Shown here in pieces: positions 6,035-12,297 of a stretch of DNA of 64,000 nt. The stretch comes from a virus, in IMG/VR virus record IMGVR_UViG_3300032217_000845, positions 61,777 to 125,776 of that record. One strand, 5' to 3'. The stretch's first letter is position 1, and every line of letters begins with the position of its first letter. Below the pieces are notes generated by a model, which made no database searches, was not told the origin of the DNA, and saw only the letters and a program-made list of their open reading frames with translations. A program made the translations under genes and the position numbers.

Positions 6035-6238
6035 ATGTCAGTAAAGTATCCAGAAGTCAAAACTGTAAAGTTAGTTGGCGAAGACGGAAATGCTTTCGCT
6101 ATCTTGGGAAGAGTTGTGAAGGCTATGCGTGTAGCAGGTCTATCTAAGGAAGTCCAAGACGCTTACTACAAGGAAGCCACTAGTGGCGACTACGACCACT
6201 TGCTACAAACAACGCTTCGCTGGGTAAAGACCAAGTAA
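6035..6238 (+). CDS. Conserved phage protein of unknown function
   Basis: 67 residues: KLVGEDGNAFAILGRVVKAM..AG.S.E....Y..EATSGDYDHLLQTTLRWV. I recognise this as a short protein family common in phages and bacteria, with the invariant-looking 'GEDGNAF' and 'SGDYDHLL' stretches but no known activity. The ATG at 6035 follows GAAATGGGAAACAG. The earlier ATG at 5993 overlaps the -10 box and is rejected. Single-gene transcript. Confidence 0.8.
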   Translation: MSVKYPEVKTVKLVGEDGNAFAILGRVVKAMRVAGLSKEVQDAYYKEATSGDYDHLLQTTLRWVKTK

Positions 6239-6271
6239 AGAACCCGTCGGGTATTCGGTCAATACTCAAAA

Positions 6272-6314
6272 GCCCCCTTACTCTCACACACGGAGTAGGG
6301 GGGTTTCTTCTTTT
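6272..6314 (+). terminator. Rho-independent terminator
   Basis: CCCCCTTACTC pairs with GAGTAGGGGGG, TTTCTTCTTTT follows. A small ACCCGTCGGGT palindrome precedes it at 6242. Confidence 0.85.
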
Positions 6315-6334
6315 GCTGTGGTTGTGGTTGCTGC

Positions 6335-6350
6335 TGAAAAAACGAATACA
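6335..6350 (-). repeat. 16-bp intergenic repeat, copy 12 (inverted)
   Basis: 15 of 16 bases match (TGAAAAAACGAATACA). Confidence 0.85.
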
Positions 6351-6388
6351 CTTCGCACTAGCACGGGGGCGACACGCTTCGTATGTGT

Positions 6389-6441
6389 TTGCGTATGTCG
6401 GGGGTGTAGAGTATAATAGTATTAGTTAGAAATACTAACTA
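6389..6441 (+). promoter_or_regulatory. Promoter with 5' leader hairpin
   Basis: -35 TTGCGT, 17 bp, -10 TATAAT (6412). Leader hairpin TAGTTAG-AAATA-CTAACTA at 6423-6441. Confidence 0.85.
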
Positions 6442-6459
6442 GAAACGAAAGGGAAAGAA

Positions 6460-6708
6460 ATGGGTCTAAGCAAAGACTTCTATTCGGGGTTTGCCTTTGA
6501 GGAACTCGGTCGTATGGTCGGGGGACACAAGGACTACTTCGTTAGTGAGCAGACTATCGCTATGGTCTGGGCAGAGTGCCACAAGAACGAACGCCTTATC
6601 ACGCTGGCTGGTATGTATCTGGTTGGGTCAAGCGAAAGGGCTGAACGAAACTTACAGAAACTACAAGACGAACTCCGTCTTGTGTTCATTGAGCGAAAGG
6701 TAATCTAA
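6460..6708 (+). CDS. Hypothetical protein
   Basis: 82 residues, mostly helical in appearance, ending ERNLQKLQDELRLVFIERKVI, an amphipathic helix that could pair with another copy. No family recognised. Start ATG after GAAAGGGAAAGAA. Its stop codon overlaps the start of the next gene by one base (TAATG), so the two are coupled. Confidence 0.7.
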   Translation: MGLSKDFYSGFAFEELGRMVGGHKDYFVSEQTIAMVWAECHKNERLITLAGMYLVGSSERAERNLQKLQDELRLVFIERKVI

Positions 6709-6929
6709 TGGAAGTCGCAGTAATCGTAGTGCTAATCCTTATGAGTGGTCTGGGTGCGATAATCGGTGCTTGTCTTACGACAATGAACTTACGCAAGGCT
6801 TTCATCTTTACTATCCACAATGCTACGGACTATGTAGTAGATGTTCGTATTGACTACTCCACTAAGGAAGTTGTGGTTGTAGATGTAGCCAAGCAACCTG
6901 CTAAACCAAGAGCCAAGCGAACCAAGTAA
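6708..6929 (+). CDS. Small membrane protein with basic tail
   Basis: 73 residues. Residues 3-25 are a hydrophobic span (VAVIVVLILMSGLGAIIGACL). The rest is polar with a very basic end (KQPAKPRAKRTK) likely in the cytoplasm. Translation is coupled to the upstream gene by an overlapping stop and start. Function unknown. Confidence 0.7.
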   Translation: MEVAVIVVLILMSGLGAIIGACLTTMNLRKAFIFTIHNATDYVVDVRIDYSTKEVVVVDVAKQPAKPRAKRTK

Positions 6930-6937
6930 GTTCGCAT

Positions 6938-6970
6938 ACGGGAAGTCAGTAATGGCTTCCCGTTTCTCTT
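6938..6970 (+). terminator. Rho-independent terminator
   Basis: ACGGGAAG/CTTCCCGT stem with inner TCA/TGG pairs, TTCTCTT tail. Confidence 0.8.
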
Positions 6971-6980
6971 AGTGTCAAGT

Positions 6981-6996
6981 TGTATTCGTTTTTTCC
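6981..6996 (+). repeat. 16-bp intergenic repeat, copy 13
   Basis: Perfect copy, + orientation. Confidence 0.9.
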
Positions 6997-7025
6997 TGAC
7001 CTGTGGGACACGGGTCGCTCTTGAC

Positions 7026-7054
7026 TTGACTTTACTAATGCTATGTGATACACT
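7026..7054 (+). promoter_or_regulatory. Promoter giving a leaderless mRNA
   Basis: -35 TTGACT (second of two overlapping TTGACT), 17 bp, -10 TACACT. The ATG at 7061 is six bases downstream, with no room for a ribosome site. Confidence 0.75.
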
Positions 7055-7060
7055 TATCTT

Positions 7061-7249
7061 ATGAATAAGAAAGCGAAGCCAATGAACAAGGCAAACCAAG
7101 CAAGAGCCAAAGTAGAGCGTTCTGCTCTGGCAGTAATCTTGCGTGAGCGTGCCAAGAGCAACGCTTCTGGTGTTCATACCAACAAGGCAACAAAGCGAGC
7201 CAACACCCGTTCGGCTCGTAAATCACAAGCACTTAGAGAGTGGGCATAA
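7061..7249 (+). CDS. Small basic protein from a leaderless transcript
   Basis: 62 residues, about one third Lys or Arg, with many Ala and Asn (MNKKAKPMNKANQARAKVER). It should be helical and could bind nucleic acid. No family recognised. The start codon coincides with the expected transcript start. An alternative ATG eight codons in has only a poor ribosome site. It is immediately followed by another small gene. Confidence 0.65.
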   Translation: MNKKAKPMNKANQARAKVERSALAVILRERAKSNASGVHTNKATKRANTRSARKSQALREWA

Positions 7250-7375
7250 ATGGAACTAACTGACCTAGAAGCAAAAGCAGTAAAGGCTATTTACAGCGAC
7301 TATCACGATGGGGCTATGGACGCTGACGAAGCACTACACGCCTTAGAACAACTCATCAACAACGACAACGACTAA
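7250..7375 (+). CDS. Very small acidic protein
   Basis: 41 residues, MELTDLEAKAVKAIYSDY..., acidic, probably one or two helices. The ATG directly abuts the stop of the basic protein before it, which suggests coupling. A basic protein followed by an acidic one could form a pair, but no known toxin-antitoxin signature is visible. A terminator follows 16 bases later. Confidence 0.6.
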   Translation: MELTDLEAKAVKAIYSDYHDGAMDADEALHALEQLINNDND

Positions 7376-7390
7376 GAACAGAGAGAGAGA

Positions 7391-7418
7391 GCCTATGCTT
7401 CGGCATAGGTTTTCTTTC
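7391..7418 (+). terminator. Rho-independent terminator
   Basis: CCTATGC-TTCG-GCATAGG, a UUCG tetraloop hairpin, then TTTTCTTTC. Confidence 0.85.
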
Positions 7419-7433
7419 TGCGTGGGTAGCAGT

Positions 7434-7449
7434 GGAAAAAACGAATACA
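7434..7449 (-). repeat. 16-bp intergenic repeat, copy 14 (inverted)
   Basis: Perfect GGAAAAAACGAATACA. Confidence 0.9.
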
Positions 7450-7479
7450 TACGGAGAGCAACACGCCTATCCTATGGAC

Positions 7480-7508
7480 TTGACTTTTATCCTATGCTTT
7501 GATACAAT
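7480..7508 (+). promoter_or_regulatory. Promoter
   Basis: -35 TTGACT, 17 bp, -10 TACAAT. Short leader without an evident hairpin. Confidence 0.8.
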
Positions 7509-7535
7509 AGGGGTATAGAAAGAAAGGGGTAGCAA

Positions 7536-7898
7536 GTGGCTACTAAGCAAACAGCAACAGCAAGCATAAAGTTATGGGACTTTACTCTAACTATGTCGGG
7601 TGGCATTATCGGCGTATGGAGTGAATGGACTTACACACTAACCTATGGTTCTGGACAGAGCAAGACCTATCACGACGAACACGGATACTACACAACAGAC
7701 GAGTTAGATGAAGCCCTATGGGTAGAAGCAGTTCGCATTGTTGAGAAGTATGGCAGAAACATTTCAGTTGAGGTAGCAGATGTAGAAGTCTGCCCTGATT
7801 GCGACGAACGCATTACAGACGACAACCCTCTCATTGACGAAACACAATACAGCACGCAGTTCGGTTCTTGTATTGGTTGTTGCGACCCTACGCCATAA
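7536..7898 (+). CDS. Cys-rich hypothetical protein, GTG start
   Basis: 120 residues. Residues 10-45 look like beta strands rich in Trp and Thr. The C-terminal third has CPDC near residue 87 and CIGCC near 113, a likely zinc-binding pair. The start is GTG at 7536, eight bases after AAAGGGG, and no ATG is suitably placed. Single-gene transcript, function unknown. Confidence 0.7.
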   Translation: MATKQTATASIKLWDFTLTMSGGIIGVWSEWTYTLTYGSGQSKTYHDEHGYYTTDELDEALWVEAVRIVEKYGRNISVEVADVEVCPDCDERITDDNPLIDETQYSTQFGSCIGCCDPTP

Positions 7899-7914
7899 CA
7901 CGACCTAACAAAAC

Positions 7915-7947
7915 GCCACTTAGTCAAACGACTAGGTGGCTTTTGTC
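7915..7947 (+). terminator. Rho-independent terminator
   Basis: GCCACTTAGTC/GACTAGGTGGC stem, AAAC loop, TTTTG tail. Confidence 0.85.
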
Positions 7948-7975
7948 TTATCTGGAAGTTGTGGCGAAGTGGCAG

Positions 7976-7991
7976 TGTATTCGTTTTTTCC
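7976..7991 (+). repeat. 16-bp intergenic repeat, copy 15
   Basis: Perfect copy, + orientation. Confidence 0.9.
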
Positions 7992-8018
7992 TAACAACAT
8001 CGCATTAGTGAGATGTGC

Positions 8019-8047
8019 TTGACTTTGTCGGGGGTCTGTGTTAGAAT
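8019..8047 (+). promoter_or_regulatory. Promoter
   Basis: -35 TTGACT, 17 bp (TTGTCGGGGG...), -10 TAGAAT. The leader is short, with no evident hairpin. Confidence 0.85.
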
Positions 8048-8075
8048 AGTATTATCCAAATGAAAGGGGATACAA

Positions 8076-8228
8076 ATGGCAGAGCCATTGCTACACACAC
8101 TTCGTCAGTTATCGGCAGACACCGATGTAGAAATCGGTTTGCTTGCTTACGACGAGCAACTCATTCGCCTTATTAGAACTTCACACAAATACGCAGACTT
8201 GCTTGTGTATGTGGATAGCAACTACTAA
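8076..8228 (+). CDS. Very small hypothetical protein
   Basis: 50 residues: MAEPLLHTLRQLSADTDVEIG, then a Leu/Ile/Arg-rich helix and a Tyr-rich end. Framed by its own promoter, GAAAGGGGATACAA ribosome site and terminator, which is the basis for the call. No family recognised. Confidence 0.65.
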   Translation: MAEPLLHTLRQLSADTDVEIGLLAYDEQLIRLIRTSHKYADLLVYVDSNY

Positions 8229-8246
8229 ACAATAAAGCGAAACTAA

Positions 8247-8283
8247 AACCTGGAAGCGAAACTGCTTCCAGGTTTTACTTTTG
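8247..8283 (+). terminator. Rho-independent terminator
   Basis: Perfect 11-bp AACCTGGAAGC/GCTTCCAGGTT stem, then TTACTTTTG. Confidence 0.85.
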
Positions 8284-8312
8284 CCTAATGCGAAGTTGCT
8301 CATCTAGTTCGG

Positions 8313-8328
8313 TGTATTCGTTTTTTCC
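8313..8328 (+). repeat. 16-bp intergenic repeat, copy 16
   Basis: Perfect copy; CTAATGCGAAGTTG lies upstream and CAACACGCTA downstream. Confidence 0.9.
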
Positions 8329-8370
8329 GTGAGTGTGCTACACGGGTCGCAACACGCTAGTTCTATGTGC

Positions 8371-8434
8371 TTGCTTTTGTCGTAGGGTTGTGGTATAATA
8401 AGATTATGAAATGGAACGAAATCTAAGTAGTTCC
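8371..8434 (+). promoter_or_regulatory. Promoter with leader hairpin
   Basis: -35 TTGCTT, 17 bp, -10 TATAAT (8394). GGAAC (8413) pairs with GTTCC (8430). Confidence 0.8.
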
Positions 8435-8447
8435 GAAAGGGAAGCAA

Positions 8448-8693
8448 ATGAACATTTATGAAATCGTAGAGAGTGGTCAGGTTGTATTATCTGCCGATGA
8501 GGAAATGGGAGTTCTAATCACTTGGAACGGCAACTCAATGCTAAACCTCTGGGTAAGAGATTACTCAATGGGAAACTGGGACAACACCGATGTTAGAACA
8601 CGCTACGACATTGACGGAAGTCTAGGCAAGGCATTAGAAGAAAGTAGCGAGTGGCTTTTAGAAATGGAACAGGGTCGCTACGAGAACCACTAA
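8448..8693 (+). CDS. Hypothetical acidic protein
   Basis: 81 residues with several Trp and Asn residues (LITWNGNSMLNLWVRDY) and a glutamate-rich helix near the end (ALEESSEWLLEMEQ). No family recognised. ATG follows GAAAGGGAAGCAA. Single-gene transcript. Confidence 0.7.
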   Translation: MNIYEIVESGQVVLSADEEMGVLITWNGNSMLNLWVRDYSMGNWDNTDVRTRYDIDGSLGKALEESSEWLLEMEQGRYENH

Positions 8694-8713
8694 ACAACAA
8701 ACTAACAAGGAAC

Positions 8714-8747
8714 GCCCTCGCAGAAATGTGGGGGCTTTCTTGCTTTT
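8714..8747 (+). terminator. Rho-independent terminator
   Basis: GCCCTCGCA/TGTGGGGGC stem, GAAA loop, TTTCTTGCTTTT tail. Confidence 0.85.
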
Positions 8748-8778
8748 GCTGTGGGTTGTTAGTTCGTTGTTGCTGTGG

Positions 8779-8794
8779 TGTATTCGTTTTTTCC
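8779..8794 (+). repeat. 16-bp intergenic repeat, copy 17
   Basis: Perfect copy, + orientation. Confidence 0.9.
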
Positions 8795-8832
8795 GTAGCA
8801 TACGACACGACAAAAGATTATGCTAAATGGAT

Positions 8833-8861
8833 TTGACTTTACGATAGGCAACTGCTATACT
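8833..8861 (+). promoter_or_regulatory. Promoter
   Basis: -35 TTGACT, 17 bp, -10 TATACT. In the 50-nt leader GGTAG can pair with CTAC upstream of the ribosome site. Confidence 0.8.
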
Positions 8862-8913
8862 GAGAGGGTAGTCAGGAGAACAAGGGGTTCGAGGGCTACG
8901 AAAGGGAAACAAG

Positions 8914-9162
8914 ATGTCTAAGAAAGTAATCGTTCTAACCTCTACCTCTCAAGGAGAGCGTGGTCAGGCAGGACACAAGAAAGTCTATGAGATTATCGTA
9001 GATGGCAACAAGGTAGAACTTCGCTGGGGCAAGGCAGAGGAAACCAAACGACAGACACAAACCAAGTGGTTCTCTTACGAGAACGCCGCTTACAACTTCG
9101 CACTAGAAAAGAAATGGGCGAAAGTTGATAAGGGGTATGTAGTCGCTTACCAAGCGATTTAG
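8914..9162 (+). CDS. WGR-domain-like protein
   Basis: 82 residues matching one WGR domain: YEIIVDGNKVELRWGKAEET, with the Trp-Gly pair at about 38-39, then KWFSYENAAYNFALEKKWAKVDKGYVVA, which has the family's F-x-S/Y-x-E-A and K..KGY features. WGR domains bind nucleic-acid ends in PARPs and occur alone in bacteria and phages. The usual WGR third residue is replaced by Lys here. The stand-alone form could act with DNA repair or ligation proteins, which is inference. ATG after GAAAGGGAAACAAG. Confidence 0.7.
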   Translation: MSKKVIVLTSTSQGERGQAGHKKVYEIIVDGNKVELRWGKAEETKRQTQTKWFSYENAAYNFALEKKWAKVDKGYVVAYQAI

Positions 9163-9173
9163 CCACGAAAGAC

Positions 9174-9206
9174 TTGTCGGGGTATTGCCCCCCTTTCCCC
9201 CGACAA
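9174..9206 (+). other. GC-rich hairpin upstream of terminator
   Basis: TTGTCGGGG pairs with CCCCGACAA in the 3' untranslated region. Confidence 0.6.
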
Positions 9207-9214
9207 ATGAGAAG

Positions 9215-9246
9215 CCCCCGACTAGTTCGGGGGTTTCGCTTTTTTG
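9215..9246 (+). terminator. Rho-independent terminator
   Basis: CCCCCGA/TCGGGGG stem, TTTCGCTTTTTT tail. Confidence 0.85.
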
Positions 9247-9272
9247 CTGTGGGTGTTTGGCTGTGGTGTTGT

Positions 9273-9288
9273 TGTATTCGTTTTTTCC
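9273..9288 (+). repeat. 16-bp intergenic repeat, copy 18
   Basis: Perfect copy, + orientation. Confidence 0.9.
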
Positions 9289-9342
9289 ATAGCGTTCATA
9301 CACACGGCGAGTGGGGGGGGGGTGTGTTGTTGGCGTTTCGTG

Positions 9343-9398
9343 TTGCTTTTGTCGGTTGTGTGTGGTATGATAGTTATAGACAATCAAGGTGGTTGTCT
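9343..9398 (+). promoter_or_regulatory. Promoter with leader hairpin
   Basis: -35 TTGCTT, 17 bp, -10 TATGAT (9366). Eight-bp hairpin AGACAATC-AAGGT-GGTTGTCT at 9378-9398. Confidence 0.85.
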
Positions 9399-9411
9399 GA
9401 AAGGGAAACAA

Positions 9412-9570
9412 ATGAAAATCTATTCACTAATCATCCACGATGAAGTTGCTAATGTTCATCCTGTTTATGAAGTTCATTCTTGGGAGAAGGCAGAAGAAAT
9501 CATCAAGAAAACAATCGAACTAGCAGAAGGCAAGCCTTTTACTTGGGAAGTTGTCGGAAACTCAAACTAA
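9412..9570 (+). CDS. Small hypothetical protein, paralogue of the 13726 gene
   Basis: 52 residues. The stretch HPVYEVHSWEKAEEIIK resembles KPIYECHSVEKFEEFVA in the protein at 13726, as does the opening beta strand, so the two look like paralogues. The open frame extends to 9244, but the promoter and leader lie inside it and GAAAGGGAAACAA precedes the ATG at 9412. Function unknown. Confidence 0.7.
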   Translation: MKIYSLIIHDEVANVHPVYEVHSWEKAEEIIKKTIELAEGKPFTWEVVGNSN

Positions 9571-9584
9571 GTTAGTCAAAGTAG

Positions 9585-9617
9585 TCCCCCTGCGTATGTG
9601 GGGGGATTATTTTTTTG
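9585..9617 (+). terminator. Rho-independent terminator
   Basis: TCCCCCTGC/GTGGGGGGA stem with GTAT loop, TTATTTTTTT tail. Confidence 0.85.
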
Positions 9618-9645
9618 TCTGTGGGTGTGCGTGGTTGTTTGGAAG

Positions 9646-9661
9646 TGTATTCGTTTTTTCC
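9646..9661 (+). repeat. 16-bp intergenic repeat, copy 19
   Basis: Perfect copy, + orientation. Confidence 0.9.
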
Positions 9662-9696
9662 GTAGGTATAGCAACACGGCGAAGGGGGGGGGCGAC

Positions 9697-9725
9697 TTGA
9701 CTTTGTCGTATCTATGTGTTATGAT
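9697..9725 (+). promoter_or_regulatory. Promoter
   Basis: -35 TTGACT, 17 bp, -10 TATGAT. In the leader GAAAC can pair with GTTTC. Confidence 0.8.
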
Positions 9726-9774
9726 GTAAATACAAGGGAAACGAAATAGAAGTAGTTTCGTAAAGGGGTTCTAA

Positions 9775-10107
9775 ATGAGTTGTAAAGATTGGTCTATCGC
9801 AGTAGTAGCCGAAAAGCCTATGTGCGACATCTGCCCTAAGTTTGGGTTTATCACTAAGGTTGCCGAGTATGACGCTAGAACGCAGTTCGGGGGAAACCCG
9901 TGGGCGTTTATGTGCGAGAGTTGCTACGGCTACTTTGGGTTTGACCGACTAGGTCTAGGCTATGGTCAGCGACTAATAACAGAGAGCGAACACACTCACG
10001 AGTGGATAGAAGTAAATCTCGCCGAGTATGAAACTTACGAGTTTAGCCAGAGCGAGCCAGATACTACGCTATGTTCGCAATGTGGGCTACATAAGCCAGC
10101 AGAATAA
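9775..10107 (+). CDS. Zinc-ribbon protein
   Basis: 110 residues with three Cys-x2-Cys pairs: CDIC near residue 17, CESC near 47 and CSQC near 102. The first two likely form one zinc ribbon with an aromatic linker. An HTHEW stretch near residue 83 adds further possible ligands. No named family is recognised. ATG after AAAGGGGTTCTAA. Single-gene transcript. Confidence 0.7.
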   Translation: MSCKDWSIAVVAEKPMCDICPKFGFITKVAEYDARTQFGGNPWAFMCESCYGYFGFDRLGLGYGQRLITESEHTHEWIEVNLAEYETYEFSQSEPDTTLCSQCGLHKPAE

Positions 10108-10111
10108 GGTC

Positions 10112-10150
10112 TAGGGGTTAGGTCAAGTGCCTAGCCCCTAATCTTATGTT
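10112..10150 (+). terminator. Terminator hairpin with weak T tract
   Basis: Perfect TAGGGGTTAGG/CCTAGCCCCTA stem, followed only by ATCTTATGTT. Confidence 0.6.
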
Positions 10151-10160
10151 CGGGGTCTGT

Positions 10161-10176
10161 GGAAAAAACGAATACA
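10161..10176 (-). repeat. 16-bp intergenic repeat, copy 20 (inverted)
   Basis: Perfect GGAAAAAACGAATACA. Confidence 0.9.
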
Positions 10177-10223
10177 CCTCGCTTGGCACGGCTACTAGCT
10201 TTTGCTGTGGTGTGCTGTCTTAC

Positions 10224-10252
10224 TTGACTTTCTTATGTTTCTATGTTAGGCT
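10224..10252 (+). promoter_or_regulatory. Promoter
   Basis: -35 TTGACT, 17 bp, -10 TAGGCT. Confidence 0.7.
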
Positions 10253-10296
10253 CTCGGTAGAGCCTGAAAATCTCGGGTTCTAGAAAGTGGGTTCCA

Positions 10297-10755
10297 ATGT
10301 CCAAGCCAGCCAGCGATAAGCAGGTAGCGTTTCTTACCACGCTCGCAAGCGAGCGTATCTACGAGGGTGCGACCGAGTTCGCTACCCTTACCTCTGCCGA
10401 GGCTTCCGACCTAATCGGTCAGTTGCTAAACGCACCACGCAAGTCCAGCACCTCTACTTCATACGAGCGTATTACGGAAGAGGGCGTGTATCAAAACGCC
10501 GAGGGCGACATCTTCCGTGTCCAGCGTTCCCGTGAGAGTGGCAACCTCTACGCCAAGCGTCTAGACATCTTTGAGGGTGGCTTTGTCTATGAGGCAGGGC
10601 TACTTCGCAAAATCACACCTAGCGACCGACTAGGCGTTGAGCAAGCCAAGGCTCTTGGAGTTCAGTATGGCTTCTGTGTAGTCTGTGGTATCTTGCTTAC
10701 CGACCCTAAGAGCGTTGAGCAGGGTATCGGTCCTGTGTGTATCAAGCGTGTCTAA
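10297..10755 (+). CDS. DUF6011-like zinc-binding protein
   Basis: 152 residues. The end reads FCVVCGILLTDPKSVEQGIGPVC, the C-x2-C-x4-DP-S-x3-GIGPVC signature of DUF6011-type phage proteins, a treble-clef-like zinc site. The N terminus (SDKQVAFLTTLASER... EASDLIGQLLNAP) is a helical 'KQ..L..L' unit that also starts the protein at 13154. In phages such proteins often carry this N-terminal unit alone or joined to other domains. The role is unknown; RNA or DNA binding is plausible. ATG lies behind GAAAGTGGGTTCCA, a less usual ribosome site. Confidence 0.75.
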   Translation: MSKPASDKQVAFLTTLASERIYEGATEFATLTSAEASDLIGQLLNAPRKSSTSTSYERITEEGVYQNAEGDIFRVQRSRESGNLYAKRLDIFEGGFVYEAGLLRKITPSDRLGVEQAKALGVQYGFCVVCGILLTDPKSVEQGIGPVCIKRV

Positions 10756-10773
10756 CGCCTAGCGTTAGTCAAG

Positions 10774-10808
10774 ACCCCCTTGCCAAACGGCAGGGGGGTT
10801 TTCCTTTG
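10774..10808 (+). terminator. Rho-independent terminator
   Basis: ACCCCCTTGCC/GGCAGGGGGGT stem, AAAC loop, TTTTCCTTT tail. A second palindrome, CTAACGC/GCGTTAG, overlaps the stop codon at 10752. Confidence 0.9.
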
Positions 10809-10838
10809 TCTAATGCGAAGTTGTGGCACGGGGGGAGA

Positions 10839-10853
10839 TGTATTCGTTTTTTC
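10839..10853 (+). repeat. 16-bp intergenic repeat, copy 21
   Basis: 15 of 16 bases match (ends CT), + orientation; CTAATGCGAAGTTG lies upstream. Confidence 0.85.
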
Positions 10854-10915
10854 TGTGGTGCTGGTTTTGGGCTGTGGTCGTTATCAAGTTGTTATGTATT
10901 TATTATGCGTTTATG

Positions 10916-10980
10916 TAGAAAATGTCTGTGGAGTAGGCTATAATGGTATTAGTTGGAAGTTAGCGAATGTCTAACTCAAC
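10916..10980 (+). promoter_or_regulatory. Promoter lacking a good -35, with strong leader hairpin
   Basis: -10 TATAAT at 10939; the -35 position reads TAGAAA, unlike other cassettes. The leader forms a two-part hairpin, GTTG/CAAC outside AGTTAG/CTAACT (10952-10980). Confidence 0.6.
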
Positions 10981-10994
10981 TGAAAGGGACGCAA

Positions 10995-11210
10995 ATGGCT
11001 AAGCCAAGTGTGAAGTTAGTTCAGGAATGGGAAGTTGCTTACGAGAGTGGGCTAGTGAAAGTGTCTTACGGCACGGCTGTCTTTGAGCAGGACTATTGGA
11101 AAGTGGAAAACAGGATTATCAACAAGGTTCAGTATTTCTACGGAGAAACTGCGTGGTCGGACGCTAGGCGTAGAGCAAGCGACATTGACTTTGGTGCGTG
11201 GAGTTTCTAA
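10995..11210 (+). CDS. Hypothetical protein
   Basis: 71 residues, rich in Tyr, Trp and Val, mixed alpha/beta in appearance, ending SDARRRASDIDFGAWSF. The ATG at 10995 follows GAAAGGGACGCAA. The in-frame ATG at 10953 falls inside the leader hairpin and is rejected. No family recognised. Confidence 0.7.
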   Translation: MAKPSVKLVQEWEVAYESGLVKVSYGTAVFEQDYWKVENRIINKVQYFYGETAWSDARRRASDIDFGAWSF

Positions 11211-11229
11211 CTAAATAATCAAACAAACA

Positions 11230-11268
11230 AACTAGGCAGGGTTCTCCTCTCTGCCTAGTTTTGTTTTT
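11230..11268 (+). terminator. Rho-independent terminator
   Basis: AACTAGGCAG/CTGCCTAGTT perfect stem, TTGTTTTT tail. Confidence 0.9.
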
Positions 11269-11331
11269 GCCTGTGGTAATGCGAAGTTGCGTGCGTGCGT
11301 ATGTGTAAGTGCGTGCCTGTGGTTGCGTTCG

Positions 11332-11347
11332 TGTATTCGTTTTTTCC
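11332..11347 (+). repeat. 16-bp intergenic repeat, copy 22
   Basis: Perfect copy, + orientation; a TAATGCGAAGTTG element lies about 50 bp upstream. Confidence 0.9.
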
Positions 11348-11381
11348 TAACTACTACGGAACGAAACACGGGTGCTAGTTC

Positions 11382-11397
11382 GTTATCTGTTTGTTAT
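11382..11397 (+). repeat. GTTATC-N5-GTTAT direct repeat
   Basis: GTTATCTGTTTGTTAT, 19 bp upstream of the -35 box at 11417. Confidence 0.6.
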
Positions 11398-11416
11398 AGA
11401 AAGTTAGTGTATGAAC

Positions 11417-11445
11417 TTGACTTTATCTTAGTTAGGGTATAGACT
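11417..11445 (+). promoter_or_regulatory. Promoter
   Basis: -35 TTGACT, 17 bp, -10 TAGACT. The leader can form GTAG-N9-CTAC. Confidence 0.8.
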
Positions 11446-11487
11446 ACATTTGTAGTCGCAAGGGCTACCAGATGAAAGAGGGAACAA

Positions 11488-11811
11488 ATGGCAACTATCA
11501 AGATTACTTGGGTATCAAAGGGATACTTGGGCGAGTTCAGGGACGCAACTATCCTTGACCTAATCAACAAGGGCTACGATGTTCGTGGCAACGCAACAGC
11601 AGAGTTGGACTTTGACTTTCCAGAGGGCGACACTCTAATCTGTAATGCTATCTACGCAAACACTAACTCCTACACAGGAAAGTTTTGGGACGCATTACAG
11701 GCAGTTATTCCAGCAGACAGACCACACACGGCTCTAAGTATGGGCGACAAGGTTTCTATTGACGGACGAGAGTATGTTTGCTCGGAGTTCGGTTGGAAAC
11801 TTGTAGCCTAG
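11488..11811 (+). CDS. YodL-like hypothetical protein
   Basis: 107 residues. The C-terminal part, HTALSMGDKVSIDGREYVCSEFGWKLV, has the 'R/HSLSVGDVV..DG.AYVC..FGW' pattern I associate with YodL-like phage proteins. The N-terminal half (YLGEFRDATILDLINKGYDVRG) resembles a small ferredoxin-like fold, and a predicted-length linker joins them. These proteins are widespread in phages with no known activity. ATG after AGAGGGAACAA. Confidence 0.65.
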   Translation: MATIKITWVSKGYLGEFRDATILDLINKGYDVRGNATAELDFDFPEGDTLICNAIYANTNSYTGKFWDALQAVIPADRPHTALSMGDKVSIDGREYVCSEFGWKLVA

Positions 11812-11827
11812 CCAAACAGCCAAACAG

Positions 11828-11865
11828 CCAAACAGCCAGCCGAAAGGTTGGTTGTTTGGTTTTTG
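11828..11865 (+). terminator. Rho-independent terminator with duplicated 5' arm
   Basis: 14-bp stem CCAAACAGCCAGCC/GGTTGGTTGTTTGG, GAAA loop, TTTTTG tail. AGCCAAAC is tandemly repeated three times just upstream (from 11810). Confidence 0.9.
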
Positions 11866-11890
11866 CGTTAGTGCGAAGTTGTGGCTGCCA

Positions 11891-11906
11891 GGAAAAAACG
11901 AATACA
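11891..11906 (-). repeat. 16-bp intergenic repeat, copy 23 (inverted)
   Basis: Perfect GGAAAAAACGAATACA. Confidence 0.9.
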
Positions 11907-11941
11907 GACCCTAGCCCGACACGCCCGACACGACAAGCAAC

Positions 11942-11993
11942 TTGACTTTATTGCTGTGGTATGTTAGACTACAAATGTAGTCAGAAAGATTAC
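11942..11993 (+). promoter_or_regulatory. Promoter with leader hairpin
   Basis: -35 TTGACT, 17 bp with TGCTGTGGTA, -10 TAGACT (11965). Hairpin GTAGTC-AGAAA-GATTAC at 11977-11993. Confidence 0.85.
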
Positions 11994-12012
11994 GGAACTG
12001 AAAGGGAAACAA

Positions 12013-12231
12013 ATGAACCTACTACAAGCAGAAATCCTAGTTATCGGACTTGAGTTTGAGATTGCTATGGACGGAAAGATGTCTGTTAGTGCCGAACCAG
12101 CGATGAAGTCTTTGGGTCGCCTGATGAACATTGACGCTTATGCTCACTTTGGTAAAGGCGTAAAGGGTCGCCAAAAGGCTCTTGAGTGGCTCAAGGAAGC
12201 GATTGCGGAAGCAGAGAAGCAAGAAGCCTAA
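12013..12231 (+). CDS. Hypothetical protein
   Basis: 72 residues; basic middle (FGKGVKGRQKALEWLKEA) and an acidic helical end. Probably all alpha. No family recognised. ATG after GAAAGGGAAACAA. Single-gene transcript. Confidence 0.7.
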   Translation: MNLLQAEILVIGLEFEIAMDGKMSVSAEPAMKSLGRLMNIDAYAHFGKGVKGRQKALEWLKEAIAEAEKQEA

Positions 12232-12244
12232 TACGAAGTTAGAA

Positions 12245-12274
12245 GCCCCCTACGGAAGCGTGGGGGGTTTTCTC
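12245..12274 (+). terminator. Rho-independent terminator
   Basis: CCCCCTACG/CGTGGGGGG stem, GAAG loop, TTTTCTCG tail. Confidence 0.85.
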
Positions 12275-12297
12275 GTGCCTGTGGAGTTATGAACACC

